A DNA stretch of 64,000 bases from contig NZ_JAUHLN010000004.1 of the NCBI RefSeq assembly GCF_030412265.1, positions 248,001-312,000 on the forward strand, in the 5' to 3' direction. Position 1 is the first letter of the stretch. The number at the start of each line of letters is the position of its first letter. Below the pieces are notes generated by a model. The model did no database searches, was not told where the DNA came from, and worked only from the letters and a program-made list of their open reading frames with translations. The position numbers were made by a program, and so were the translations under genes. Origin of the DNA: Fictibacillus terranigra (lineage in GTDB: Bacteria; Bacillota; Bacilli; Bacillales; Fictibacillaceae). Of the stretch, positions 1-8,317 are shown piece after piece.

Positions 1-340
1 GAAAACTGCCGATCAATTTTGGAAAGAGACGAGGATCAAAGATGGGAGGAAGACCGATCCTGATATGCCCCTTTTTTAAGCCGACAAGGTTATCCAGCTC
101 CATTTCCAGATTGTTGAACGCTTTATCGACGAGCTTCGCCTGCTCAAAAATGGTCCGTCCGGCATCCGTCAAGGTCAGTCCTTTTCGCGATCTGTCAAAG
201 AGAACGACGCCAAGCTCGTCCTCCAGATTTTTGATCATTTTGCTGATGGTCGGCTGGGTTATGAAAAGTGCATCAGCTGCCCGGGTGAAGCTGTTATATT
301 TGGCTACTTCAATAAAATACTGTAATTGTTTAATATCCAC
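1..340 (-). CDS. LysR-family transcriptional regulator (partial, N-terminal part)
   Basis: LysR-type regulator gene cut by the left edge; 113 N-terminal codons are visible. I start it at the GTG at 340 because the typical LysR opening MDIKQLQYFIEVAKYNSFT begins exactly there. Residues 1-60 form the winged helix-turn-helix, including the stretch ITQPTISKMIKNLEDELG, followed by the start of the linker helix. The opening resembles the CidR/YwbI branch, but the effector-binding domain lies outside the window, so the target and ligand cannot be named. The gene is divergent from the next one; the roughly 125 bp between them may hold both promoters. Confidence 0.85.
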   Translation of the reverse strand, partial: MDIKQLQYFIEVAKYNSFTRAADALFITQPTISKMIKNLEDELGVVLFDRSRKGLTLTDAGRTIFEQAKLVDKAFNNLEMELDNLVGLKKGHIRIGLPPIFDPRLFPKLIGSF

Positions 341-465
341 ATTGCACCTGCTTGCCGCTTGAACGGCGTTATTTTTATGTAGTTTATCACGATTGCTGGA
401 TAAAAACCAAAACAAGACAATTGTGCATATACTGTTTTATTGAAATCGAAAGGCGGGGACTACGA

Positions 466-1173
466 ATGTACAGACAGCGGCAGGAAGTTGATATAAAAAG
501 GGGAAATGTAATCGGCGACGGTGCGATTGATACGGTTTATCTCATGGCTGAAAAAACACCGCACAGTCCGTACTGGGTGAACATTGAAGCCGTCGTTCAG
601 GACGGAAGAACGAACAGGTACACAAGGATTCCGCTCAAAGAAAATTCAGGATACAATCCTACCCTCTTTCTTGGCGATTTTACAGGGGATAAGGTAGAAG
701 ACATCATGGTGGTCATGGATACGGGAGGCAGCGGCGGGATGATCAACGCCTATATCTTCGCCTTCAGAAACGGACAATTCCGACCGCTATTTGACTCCGA
801 GGTTTTCAATAACAGATACAAGTACAGTGTCTTTTACCTGAACCAATATAAAGCCCAGGTCAACAGCATTAATGTGCGCCAAACATTCATCATCGATCTA
901 AGTACAAAAAACAAGGAATATCTATCGGAGATCTATAATGCGGATGGAACGTTAAAAGCACCGATCCAGGGCTTTGTTTCTCCAATAGCCGGCCTTTACC
1001 CTGTTGATTTTGACCGAAATGGAGTCTATGAGCTGCTCGCTTACCAAAACATCGCCGGCCGATATAACGCCGACCGCCTCGGCTATGTGCAGACGACCCT
1101 GAAGTGGAACGGCCGGGAGTTTGGTACGGAGGTGCAGAATGTGGCGATTTTTGGCGGGGATCAAATGGGCTAA
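466..1173 (+). CDS. VCBS/FG-GAP-like repeat protein of unknown function
   Basis: A 235-residue protein. I chose the ATG at 466 rather than an in-frame ATG at 352 because AAGGCGGGG lies 8-15 bases upstream of it and the extra N-terminus looks non-coding. Two segments resemble FG-GAP/VCBS blades with calcium-loop-like acidic residues: GDFTGDKVEDIMVVMD near residue 70 and PVDFDRNGVYELLAYQ near residue 185. No signal peptide is visible, so it is probably cytoplasmic, unlike most VCBS proteins. Similar stand-alone proteins occur in Bacillaceae without an assigned function. It is a single-gene transcript ended by the hairpin at 1179. Confidence 0.75.
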   Translation: MYRQRQEVDIKRGNVIGDGAIDTVYLMAEKTPHSPYWVNIEAVVQDGRTNRYTRIPLKENSGYNPTLFLGDFTGDKVEDIMVVMDTGGSGGMINAYIFAFRNGQFRPLFDSEVFNNRYKYSVFYLNQYKAQVNSINVRQTFIIDLSTKNKEYLSEIYNADGTLKAPIQGFVSPIAGLYPVDFDRNGVYELLAYQNIAGRYNADRLGYVQTTLKWNGREFGTEVQNVAIFGGDQMG

Positions 1174-1178
1174 GTGGC

Positions 1179-1206
1179 AAACCTCTCTTGCCGGAGAGGT
1201 TTTTTA
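1179..1206 (+). terminator. Rho-independent terminator
   Basis: Stem AACCTCTC/GAGAGGTT followed by a run of T, 6 bases after the preceding stop codon. It is almost identical to the riboswitch terminator at 1471. Confidence 0.85.
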
Positions 1207-1329
1207 CAGTTAAGAAGATACACAAAGAACAATCCTGCTGCTTCCTCGGAATTATATAAAAAATTATTGACTTTCCCCCTTCTGCCGATTAAAGTAATAA
1301 CTATATTTTCAAAAAATTAAATATTCATT

Positions 1330-1440
1330 CTCTTATCAAGAGTGGCAGAGGGACTGGCCCTATGACGCCCAGCAACCGTTCCATAATGGAATTGGTGCTA
1401 ATTCCAGCAAAACAGCAGGCTGTTTTGAGAGATAAGAGAG
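1330..1440 (+). promoter_or_regulatory. SAM-I (S-box) riboswitch aptamer
   Basis: Hallmarks of the S-box leader are visible. P1 pairs CTCTTATC (1330-1337) with GATAAGAG (1431-1438). The core AGAGGGACTGGCCC lies at 1347-1360, followed by AGCAACC at 1371 and GGTGCTAATTCC at 1394-1405. The 3' P1 strand AAGAGAGG (1434-1441) can instead pair with CCTCTCTT (1473-1480) of the terminator, which gives the classic off-switch: SAM bound means termination. In the family, S-boxes control methionine and SAM synthesis, salvage and uptake. Here the leader precedes a three-gene ribose-type ABC importer. Confidence 0.95.
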
Positions 1441-1470
1441 GACGGAATCGGTATACATAAAAAACGATGA

Positions 1471-1499
1471 AACCTCTCTTTTCCGGAGAGGTTTTTTTT
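1471..1499 (+). terminator. Riboswitch expression-platform terminator
   Basis: Stem AACCTCTC/GAGAGGTT with eight T residues after it. Its 5' arm is complementary to the 3' P1 strand of the SAM-I aptamer, so it forms only when the aptamer is closed. Confidence 0.92.
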
Positions 1500-1573
1500 C
1501 GTAGACATGGGCTTGTTGCCTGTACAAAATCACCTTGAAGAGAGTAGGATACAAAAAATGGGGAGTTGGGGAA

Positions 1574-2686
1574 ATGAAAAAATTCATTAAATGCGCGGCT
1601 GTCTCAGTGGTCGCTTTATCACTTTTATTAACAGGGTGTTCATCCGGCAGCGATACGATTAACGCCCGAAAACATGAGAAGGTGTCGTTTGATAACGTGC
1701 CGAAGCGGTTTGCTAAAGGACAGGGAGCACGGATCAAGGTCATCCGCAAAATCGGTGGTGATGATCATACGGCACAGTTTTTAGCCGGCGCTAAAGCGGA
1801 AGGAGAGGCACTTGGTTTTACGGTTGATACCTATACAGCAAACGGTGATACCGCCAAGTTTCACGATGCGATCGCCCAGGCGGCCGAGGAGAATTACGAT
1901 GGTTTCATCATCTCTCACGGTGACGATGCAGCTACCATTAACGACATTAAGAAGCTGCGGGAAAAAGGAAAGAGCGTCGTGACATTCGATTCCAATCCAG
2001 ACCTCGCAAAAGTAGATGGTGTCACTCTGACTTCTCAAGATGATGAGGCTCTTGCCAAGCTCGCCCTTGATCAGCTCGTGAAAGAAAATAAAGGGAAAGC
2101 CAACATCGTGTACCTCTGGGTCGACGGGTTCCCGCCGATGGTGCGACGCAATGCCGTTTATAAAGAGACATTAAAGAACAACCCGGGAATCAAAGAAATC
2201 GAACGCTTTGGAGTCGCTTCAGCGGATACATCAGTCCAGACGCAAAATGCGGTAACAGCGATGCTGAACAAACATAAAAAAGGCGAAATCGACGCGGTAT
2301 TTGCCACCTGGGACGCCTTTGCGATCGGGGCCGCACGTGCGATTAAAGAAGCTGGACGCAACGAGATTAAAATCTATGGAATCGATGTCTCCAACGCAGA
2401 CCTTCAAGAGATCCAGAAGAAGGACAGCCCTTGGAAATACACAGCAGCTGTTGATCCTAAGCTTATTGGAGCAGTGGATATGAGAATTCTTGCCAAAAAG
2501 CTTGCTGGAGAAAAAACCCCACCAACGTATGATCTGAAGGCTTCTTTGGTTTCACAAAAGGATCTTCAAAAGTCAAACGAAGGCGTGAACATGGTAAACC
2601 TGTCCAAGGAAATTAAAGGCTGGGGAAAATCCGAAGCGTTTGAAGAAGATTGGATGAAGACGCTGAAGGATCACTACCAAAAGTAA
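1574..2686 (+). CDS. Ribose-type ABC transporter substrate-binding lipoprotein, SAM-riboswitch controlled
   Basis: A 370-residue Peripla_BP_4-type solute-binding lipoprotein. The start at 1574 gives a clean lipoprotein signal peptide with lipobox LLLTGC (Cys22); an upstream in-frame ATG at 1535 would spoil it, and GGGGAG precedes 1574. The mature part has the RbsB-like two-lobe fold (HTAQFLAGAKAEGEALGF near the N-terminus, YGIDVSNADLQ in the C-lobe). It is the first gene of an operon with a fused two-domain ATPase and a permease. The SAM-I leader points to a methionine-cycle ligand; 5-methylthioribose is the most plausible because it is a ribose derivative, but that is inference. I recall a candidate methylthioribose transporter being proposed from comparative genomics of S-box regulons. 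Confidence 0.9.
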   Translation: MKKFIKCAAVSVVALSLLLTGCSSGSDTINARKHEKVSFDNVPKRFAKGQGARIKVIRKIGGDDHTAQFLAGAKAEGEALGFTVDTYTANGDTAKFHDAIAQAAEENYDGFIISHGDDAATINDIKKLREKGKSVVTFDSNPDLAKVDGVTLTSQDDEALAKLALDQLVKENKGKANIVYLWVDGFPPMVRRNAVYKETLKNNPGIKEIERFGVASADTSVQTQNAVTAMLNKHKKGEIDAVFATWDAFAIGAARAIKEAGRNEIKIYGIDVSNADLQEIQKKDSPWKYTAAVDPKLIGAVDMRILAKKLAGEKTPPTYDLKASLVSQKDLQKSNEGVNMVNLSKEIKGWGKSEAFEEDWMKTLKDHYQK

Positions 2687-2773
2687 CTTTAAGTAAATCA
2701 AGTATTAAATGATAACGCGCGCTCTCTTTCTAAGCTGAAGAGAGTGTTTGCTTTGAGGAAAGGGGAGAAGCGG

Positions 2774-4273
2774 ATGGCTCTGTTGGAGATGAAGGATATA
2801 AGTATCGAGTTTCCGGGGGTAAAGGCTTTGAATCATGTGAGCTTTGCCAGTGAGACTGGACGGGTTCATGCGCTGATCGGGGCAAATGGGGCTGGAAAGT
2901 CGACCCTCATGAAGGTTCTGTCAGGGGCTTACAGCCATTATACGGGTGAGATTCATTTGGACGGAAGGAAAGCGGTCATCACTTCACCGAGGGATGCTTT
3001 GGAAGAGGGAATTCAAATCGTGCATCAAGAGGTAGATACCGCTCTGATCCCCTATTTAACGGTTGGAGAAAACATTTTGCTCCATGATCTGGTCAACGAA
3101 ATGGGCAGAAAGCAGCTGGTAGGTTGGAAACCGCTGCATAAGAAAGCCACGCGAATTTTAGAAGAGATGAACATCAGCGTTTCATCTAAAATGCTGGTCA
3201 GTGAACTGACTCTTGCACAAAAACAGATGGTGCTCATTGCCCGTGCCGTATCAGCACAATGCCGTTTTCTTATTCTGGATGAACCGACTGCACCGTTGAG
3301 CCACTCAGAAACGAACGAGCTGTTCCGTATCGTGCGAAACCTGAAGGCACAACATGTAGGAATAATTTTCATTTCTCACCGTCTCCCTGAAATATTTGAG
3401 ATCTGCGACGATATCACGGTGATGAGGAACGGTGAATTGGTCATAAAAGAAAACATCAGTGAGACGTCGATCCATCGGGTTATCGAGCAAATGCTCGGAA
3501 AGTCGCTGGATGAGCAGTTTCCTTTCTTAAACGGCAAAGTGGGTGAAATCGTTCTGGAGGTAAAAGGGCTTTCCGACGCCGAGAAGATCAAGGATTTGAA
3601 CTTAACTGTCCGCGCCGGTGAAATTATCGGGATTGCGGGACTTGTAGGTGCAGGGAAAACCGAGCTGTGCAAAACGCTGTTCGGCTGTACGAAGATTACC
3701 GCTGGCGATGTTTTTCTCAATGGGCGGAAACTGAAGCTGAAAAATCCGCATCAGGCGGTAAGGCAGGGGATGGCTCTTGTTCCTGAAGAACGGAGAAAAG
3801 AGGGGATCCTGGTTGAGGAATCAGTAGCTGCCAATTTAACAGCTGCTAATCTTGGCCAATTCACCAAAGTGTTCAGCTTTCTGGACCGCCGGGCGGAAAA
3901 GCAAAAGGCTGTTGAAATCATTCAAACCTTGGGTATCAAGACACCGTCAGAAAAAACGAAGGTTCAAAATTTGTCCGGAGGGAATCAGCAAAAGATTGCG
4001 ATCGGCAAATGGCTTATTGCGGACGCCGATGTGTATATATTCGATGAACCGACGAAGGGCGTGGATGTTGGCGCTAAGAAGGACATTTTTGAACTCATTT
4101 CGGCGCTGGCTAAACGGGGGAAAGCCATTGTTTACGCGTCCTCCGAGTTTCCGGAGATCCTGGGCATCACGAACCGCCTCTACGTGCTGTATGACGGACG
4201 CGCTGTTAAGGAGCTCGAAACCTCAGCAGCCACGGAAGAAGAGCTTTTATTCTATTCAACAGGAGGAAGGTAG
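2774..4273 (+). CDS. Ribose-type ABC transporter ATP-binding protein (two nucleotide-binding domains)
   Basis: A 499-residue RbsA/MglA-type ATPase with two fused nucleotide-binding domains. The start at 2774 is set by AAGGGGAG at 2760-2767; an in-frame ATG at 2744 lacks a good site. Domain 1 has Walker A GANGAGKST (residues 37-45) and Walker B LILDEPTAPLS, with a degenerate signature (ELTLAQKQM). Domain 2 has Walker A GLVGAGKTE, canonical signature NLSGGNQQKIAIGKWL and Walker B YIFDEPTKGVDVG. This asymmetry is normal for the carbohydrate uptake-2 family. It follows the binding protein by 87 bp and abuts the permease gene. Confidence 0.93.
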   Translation: MALLEMKDISIEFPGVKALNHVSFASETGRVHALIGANGAGKSTLMKVLSGAYSHYTGEIHLDGRKAVITSPRDALEEGIQIVHQEVDTALIPYLTVGENILLHDLVNEMGRKQLVGWKPLHKKATRILEEMNISVSSKMLVSELTLAQKQMVLIARAVSAQCRFLILDEPTAPLSHSETNELFRIVRNLKAQHVGIIFISHRLPEIFEICDDITVMRNGELVIKENISETSIHRVIEQMLGKSLDEQFPFLNGKVGEIVLEVKGLSDAEKIKDLNLTVRAGEIIGIAGLVGAGKTELCKTLFGCTKITAGDVFLNGRKLKLKNPHQAVRQGMALVPEERRKEGILVEESVAANLTAANLGQFTKVFSFLDRRAEKQKAVEIIQTLGIKTPSEKTKVQNLSGGNQQKIAIGKWLIADADVYIFDEPTKGVDVGAKKDIFELISALAKRGKAIVYASSEFPEILGITNRLYVLYDGRAVKELETSAATEEELLFYSTGGR

Positions 4274-5278
4274 ATGGAGGTTTCTAAACCAGTAACAGCA
4301 CAGTCTTTACCAAAAAAGAAGTTTGAGCTGTTCGACTTTTTTTATAAATACGGAACGATCTTAACCATCCTTGTTCTCATTGGTGTGTTCACTGCGGCTA
4401 ATCCTTCTTTTGTACAGGGACATAACCTTATGAACATTCTCCGTTCCATCTCTATTGTTACGATTATTGCGATCGGGATTACGATATCCCTTTCCGTCAA
4501 AGGGTTTGACCTTTCTGTCGGGTCGGTGGCGTCTCTTTCCAATGCCATTGCGATCTCCATGTTTGTCTGGTTCTCACAGAACACGGCAACAGCGATCTTT
4601 TCAGCCCTGGCAGCCGCTTTGATGGTCGGCATCATTAACTCCGTGATGATTGTTAAAGTGAAAATTCCGGATATGCTGCTGACGCTTGCGACAATGTTCA
4701 TCATTCAGGGTATTGCACTCACATACACGAAAGGGGCGACCATTTCGCAAAACATGGTCATGCCTGACGGAACATTTGCGACAGGAAAGATCAGTGCAGC
4801 CTTCGAGAAAATCGGCCAAGTTCCCTGGATCATCGTCATTATGGCAGCAGCAGTCGTTCTCGTCCATGTCCTTCTCAATTACACGAAGCACGGAAGGTAT
4901 ATGTATGTCATAGGCGGGAATGAAGAAGCGGCAAGGCTTTCGGGCATTCCGGTCGATAAATATAAGGTGGCGGCCTATCTTCTCTCTGCCTTCTTTGCTT
5001 CCATCGGAGGTATCGTTCTCGCCTCCAGGGTGATGACTGCGGAAATTAATGCCGGAACGCCCTATTTAATGGATGCTGTAGCGGCGGCCTTCATCGGTTT
5101 TTCAGTATTTGGATCAGGCAAGCCGAATGCTTTTGGGACACTGGTCGGGGCCATCCTGATCGGCATTCTGCAAAATGGCCTTGTTATGATGTCCGTGCCT
5201 TACTATTCCATGGACATTGTAAAGGGAGCGGTCCTCGCTTTTGCGCTTGCGTTAACGTATTATAAACAAAAAAAATAA
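4274..5278 (+). CDS. Ribose-type ABC transporter permease
   Basis: A 334-residue RbsC-family (BPD_transp_2) membrane permease with about eight to ten hydrophobic segments. It contains the family motif GVDLSVGS-like stretch KGFDLSVGSVASLSNAIA and, near the C-terminus, AAAFIGFSVFGSGKPNAFGT. It begins at the base after the ATPase stop codon, with AGGAGGAAGG as ribosome-binding site overlapping that gene's end, so the two are translationally coupled. It forms the channel of the SAM-riboswitch-controlled importer. A terminator follows at 5324. Confidence 0.93.
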   Translation: MEVSKPVTAQSLPKKKFELFDFFYKYGTILTILVLIGVFTAANPSFVQGHNLMNILRSISIVTIIAIGITISLSVKGFDLSVGSVASLSNAIAISMFVWFSQNTATAIFSALAAALMVGIINSVMIVKVKIPDMLLTLATMFIIQGIALTYTKGATISQNMVMPDGTFATGKISAAFEKIGQVPWIIVIMAAAVVLVHVLLNYTKHGRYMYVIGGNEEAARLSGIPVDKYKVAAYLLSAFFASIGGIVLASRVMTAEINAGTPYLMDAVAAAFIGFSVFGSGKPNAFGTLVGAILIGILQNGLVMMSVPYYSMDIVKGAVLAFALALTYYKQKK

Positions 5279-5323
5279 ACAGCAGAGTTTGGCTTAAGGT
5301 ATGCAAAATCCATCCTGGTGATG

Positions 5324-5349
5324 TCCAGCAGAAAGCTGCTGGATTTTTT
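5324..5349 (+). terminator. Rho-independent terminator
   Basis: Stem CCAGCAG/CTGCTGG with an AAAG loop and a T-run, 45 bases after the permease stop. It closes the transporter operon. Confidence 0.88.
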
Positions 5350-5430
5350 GTATTCCTTAATAAAGGATAAAGTAGTCTTACAGCGAATTAGTTTATATTG
5401 AAAATTAGAGGCGGGGAGAGTTGATGAAAA

Positions 5431-5913
5431 GTGATAGAAGAATACTATAATAATTGGCTCAAACATCGAACGGTGCTGCATGAGCTGCTCGACCAGGTCG
5501 GACCGGAGCATGTGTTCTTTAAACCTTGGAGCGAAGGATTTTCATTGGGCGAACTTGCGGTTCACATTGTAAGCTCTACGGATATGTTCCTTGCAACGGT
5601 CAAGAACGGACAATTTGCATCGCCCGGCACACCGCGCGATTTTCAGACGATGGATGAGGTGCGAGAGATCGTTCAGGAATTCACTCACAAATCAAAACGA
5701 GATTTTTCTGTTTTGAAAGAAGCGGATCTAAACAATGAGATCGATATTTTTGGATACATGGCACCAGGGAAGTATTGGATCGAGAGTTTGATCGATCATG
5801 AGATCCATCATAAAGGGCAGTTGTTTGTGTATGCTCGTATGACAGGTGCAGAGAAGGTTCCTTTTTTCAAGCAGCTGCCTTCAAGAGCTGTAAATGATGC
5901 TGCAGCCGATTGA
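5431..5913 (+). CDS. DinB-family protein (putative metal-dependent enzyme)
   Basis: A 160-residue four-helix-bundle protein of the DinB/YfiT superfamily. The three expected metal-binding histidines are visible: His45 in ELAVHIVSS, and the pair in DHEIHHKGQL near residue 125. The start is a GTG with GGCGGGGAG upstream; the nearby ATG at 5424 is out of frame and closes at once. Many members are thiol-dependent transferases or stress-induced proteins in Bacillus, but the substrate of this one cannot be read from sequence. It stands alone between two hairpins. Confidence 0.85.
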   Translation: MIEEYYNNWLKHRTVLHELLDQVGPEHVFFKPWSEGFSLGELAVHIVSSTDMFLATVKNGQFASPGTPRDFQTMDEVREIVQEFTHKSKRDFSVLKEADLNNEIDIFGYMAPGKYWIESLIDHEIHHKGQLFVYARMTGAEKVPFFKQLPSRAVNDAAAD

Positions 5914-5939
5914 CAGGGGCTGCAAGTTATACATAAAAT

Positions 5940-5967
5940 ACGAATACGTACTCGTACGAAATATACA
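5940..5967. promoter_or_regulatory. Overlapping palindromes upstream of thioesterase gene (possible operator)
   Basis: The stretch ACGAATACGTACTCGTACGA holds TACGTA and TCGTACGA palindromes in a row, about 35 bases before the start of the next gene. It looks like a binding site for a TetR- or MarR-type dimer. No cognate regulator is adjacent, so this is tentative. Confidence 0.3.
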
Positions 5968-5997
5968 GATACCCACTCAGAAAGAGGTGTGCACAGG

Positions 5998-6525
5998 ATG
6001 AAAGAATCATGGAAAACGAGAGTCGTCCGCTATGGCTTTAACTTGTTCCCTGCCTTTAGAGGTACAGGAGCAAGAGTCCTTCATATTGCTGAAGATTATT
6101 CGGAGATCCGAATCAAGCTGCCGCTCAACTGGCGGACCCGCAACTATGTCGGCACAATCTTTGGCGGCAGCATGTATGGGGCTGTGGATCCCGTTTATAT
6201 GTTCATGTTTCTAAAAATGCTCGGCAATGATTATATTGTCTGGGATAAAGCTGCTTCCATCAGGTTTAAAAAACCGGGCAAGAACACATTATATGCATCG
6301 TTTAAAATAACGGGTGAAGAGCTCGATGAAGTGAAGCGCACTCTTGAGGAAAAACGGAGTATTGACCGGGTGTATAACGTCGAGCTTGTTGATGAGAACG
6401 GTACGGTTCACGCGGCAGTCGAAAAAACCATTTACATGCGCAAAAAAGACCGGGAAGGATCCCCATCATCCGGGAACGTTGTCTCACTGGCAAAATCAGA
6501 ATCAAAATTTCAAAAAAGTGAATGA
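5998..6525 (+). CDS. DUF4442 hot-dog-fold thioesterase-like protein
   Basis: A 175-residue protein with a PaaI/YiiD-type hot-dog thioesterase fold (DUF4442). The stretch YVGTIFGGSMYGAVDPVYMF is the helix that normally carries the acyl-thioester site, followed by the strand DKAASIRFKKPGKNTLYASF. I start at the ATG at 5998, ten bases after AAAGAGG; a GTG at 5989 is too close to that site. Members are thought to hydrolyse or bind acyl-CoA-like molecules, but the substrate is not predictable here. A bidirectional terminator separates it from the convergent next gene. Confidence 0.8.
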   Translation: MKESWKTRVVRYGFNLFPAFRGTGARVLHIAEDYSEIRIKLPLNWRTRNYVGTIFGGSMYGAVDPVYMFMFLKMLGNDYIVWDKAASIRFKKPGKNTLYASFKITGEELDEVKRTLEEKRSIDRVYNVELVDENGTVHAAVEKTIYMRKKDREGSPSSGNVVSLAKSESKFQKSE

Positions 6526-6530
6526 AAAAC

Positions 6531-6559
6531 AAACTCAGCCTTTTTACGGCTGAGTTTTT
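6531..6559. terminator. Bidirectional terminator
   Basis: Stem AAACTCAGCC/GGCTGAGTTT with A-run on one side and T-run on the other, between convergent genes ending at 6525 and 6544. It overlaps the last codons of the minus-strand gene. Confidence 0.88.
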
Positions 6560-7563
6560 GCATCATGAAGCTTCATGACCTGATCTTCAGCTTCGTAGTT
6601 TAATCCGTGTGTTTCGGGAGGATTTTTTAGTTCCCAATCTATCGTACGTTTCAATCCCTCTTCAAATGAAACCCTTTCTTTAAAGCCTAATTCATTACGT
6701 ATTTTATCAGAAATAAATACTGCATTCTGAGTGGCGTCAATTCCCCAGGAATAGCTTTCTGGAAGCAGGCTGTCAGGCACTACAACAATTTTCCCTTTCC
6801 AATGGAGTGAGGAAGCCAGCTTGTTAACCCACTCTTTCATGGTGAATGTGTCGTTCTCCCCAAGGTTGTAGATCTTTCCTTTTGCCTGATCATTTACTAT
6901 AGCCTGCACGATACCCAACGCCATATTTTCTACATAGCCCCGTGTCCATCTCCAGTCAGCAAGGCTTTCCGGAAGGAGGATGTACGGCCGTTGATCACTC
7001 ATCGGTTTGATATAGGAATACCATCGATGTGCTTTATCGTTCGGGCCATATACGGCAGGCAGTCTAATGATTGTTCCTTGAATCGTTGGATGGTTCATGA
7101 TCGTACGCTCCACCAAAATTTTATCATAGTTGCGCCTTTCCTCGGTTTTGGCAAACGCTCTCTGCGGATACAGGTTGCGGCGCAGCGCACCATCCTCGTC
7201 AATCGGTACTGGTTCAATCACGCCGCTTTCCGTTCCGTTTACCAGGCCAAAGGCACGGTAAACATCTTGTGAGCTGGCTACGATGACACGGTTAACTATG
7301 CCATCCAGCGTTTGGACCAGTAATCTAGCCTGCTGTTCAGTCATACAGATCATATCCAGTACCGCATCCGGCTTTAGCTGTTGAATAGCCGTCCGATAAG
7401 AAGGCAGGTCGTTTCTGTCGCCAAGAATCTCATGCCGTCCAGAAGGAGGGTCGCCCTTGGTTTGCCCTCTGTGAAAAACTGTGACCTCGTGTCCAGAATG
7501 AAGCAGCTGTTCAATTACCTTTGGCCCCATAAAACTGGTGCCCCCAATCACAAATACATGCAT
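6544..7563 (-). CDS. NAD-dependent epimerase/dehydratase-family protein (SDR)
   Basis: A 339-residue extended or atypical short-chain dehydrogenase. The Rossmann motif GGTSFMGPKVIEQLLHSGH opens the protein, and DMICMTEQQARLL and RVIVASSQDVYRA form the core. The active-site tyrosine arrangement is not canonical (no clear YxxxK after the serine strand), as in RNA-binding-protein-like SDR members. I start at the second ATG (7563) because GGGAG lies 7 bases upstream; the first ATG (7569) is too close. The substrate is probably a nucleotide sugar or related compound, unknown. It is convergent with the thioesterase gene. Confidence 0.8.
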   Translation of the reverse strand: MHVFVIGGTSFMGPKVIEQLLHSGHEVTVFHRGQTKGDPPSGRHEILGDRNDLPSYRTAIQQLKPDAVLDMICMTEQQARLLVQTLDGIVNRVIVASSQDVYRAFGLVNGTESGVIEPVPIDEDGALRRNLYPQRAFAKTEERRNYDKILVERTIMNHPTIQGTIIRLPAVYGPNDKAHRWYSYIKPMSDQRPYILLPESLADWRWTRGYVENMALGIVQAIVNDQAKGKIYNLGENDTFTMKEWVNKLASSLHWKGKIVVVPDSLLPESYSWGIDATQNAVFISDKIRNELGFKERVSFEEGLKRTIDWELKNPPETHGLNYEAEDQVMKLHDAKTQP

Positions 7564-7754
7564 ATTCATTTCTCCCTTCTATTCCGTTTATGAAGAATGT
7601 ATAGCCAAGGATGAAATACGTAAAAAAAAAATTGTACGTAAAATTATTTTATTACGAATATTCAGAAATAGTCAATCTTTATGTGACAGAGTAAGCTTGT
7701 GGTAGGATGGAAAGAGAGTATTGTGTACCAGACAAGGGAGGAGAAAATCAACGA

Positions 7755-8303
7755 GTGAGTGTTGCAAAATTATCTGCCGGGGTCGGTGGCTGGCTGATTT
7801 TTATGGCCATTCTTGGGCTTATATTCTACCTGTACATGGATCGGGAAAGAGCCAAAAGAGAGGTTCCGATGCCCTCCGAACTTCATCCGGTCGTAGAAGA
7901 AAATAAACAGAAATTGATTCAAAGAGCGAAGGAGAAGGGAATTCCGATTGTCATTACGGATGGTTTTCGTTCCATAGAAGAACAAAATAAATTGTATGAA
8001 AAAGGCCGAACGACAGAAGGAGATATCGTCACTACCGTTAAGGGTGGAGATTCTTACCATAATTACGGTCTGGCGATCGATTTTGCGCTGTTGAACAGTG
8101 AGGGGAATGCCGTGTGGGATACAATGCGGGACAGCAACGGCAATCACAGATCCGATTGGATGGAGGTGGTTTCCATCGCCAAAATGTTAGGCTTTACATG
8201 GGGCGGTGATTGGGAGTTCAAGGACTATCCGCACCTGCAAATGGATTTCGGTCTAAGTATGAGAGATTTGAAAAACGGTGAACGGCCGCCGGAACGACGA
8301 TAG
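7755..8303 (+). CDS. Membrane-anchored M15-family peptidoglycan peptidase (CwlK/VanY-like)
   Basis: A protein of about 182 residues with one N-terminal membrane anchor (GGWLIFMAILGLIFYLYM) and an extracytoplasmic peptidase M15 domain. Zinc ligands fit SYHNYGLAIDFA (His and Asp) and YPHLQMDF (His), with the Trp-Gly-Gly-Asp-Trp loop before the last ligand, as in CwlK-type L-alanyl-D-glutamate endopeptidases. GGGAGGAG at 7736-7743 favours the GTG at 7755; an in-frame ATG at 7707 has a poor site and would add 16 residues. It probably trims cell-wall peptides. The next gene follows 14 bp later. Confidence 0.85.
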   Translation: MSVAKLSAGVGGWLIFMAILGLIFYLYMDRERAKREVPMPSELHPVVEENKQKLIQRAKEKGIPIVITDGFRSIEEQNKLYEKGRTTEGDIVTTVKGGDSYHNYGLAIDFALLNSEGNAVWDTMRDSNGNHRSDWMEVVSIAKMLGFTWGGDWEFKDYPHLQMDFGLSMRDLKNGERPPERR

Positions 8304-8317
8304 AGAAAGGGAACAGC

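Noticed and set aside
7610-7665. TACGTA-containing AT-rich stretch upstream of the SDR gene, similar to the palindromes at 5940
   Set aside because: The inverted arms do not match well enough to call an operator; similarity to the other site is limited to a few bases.
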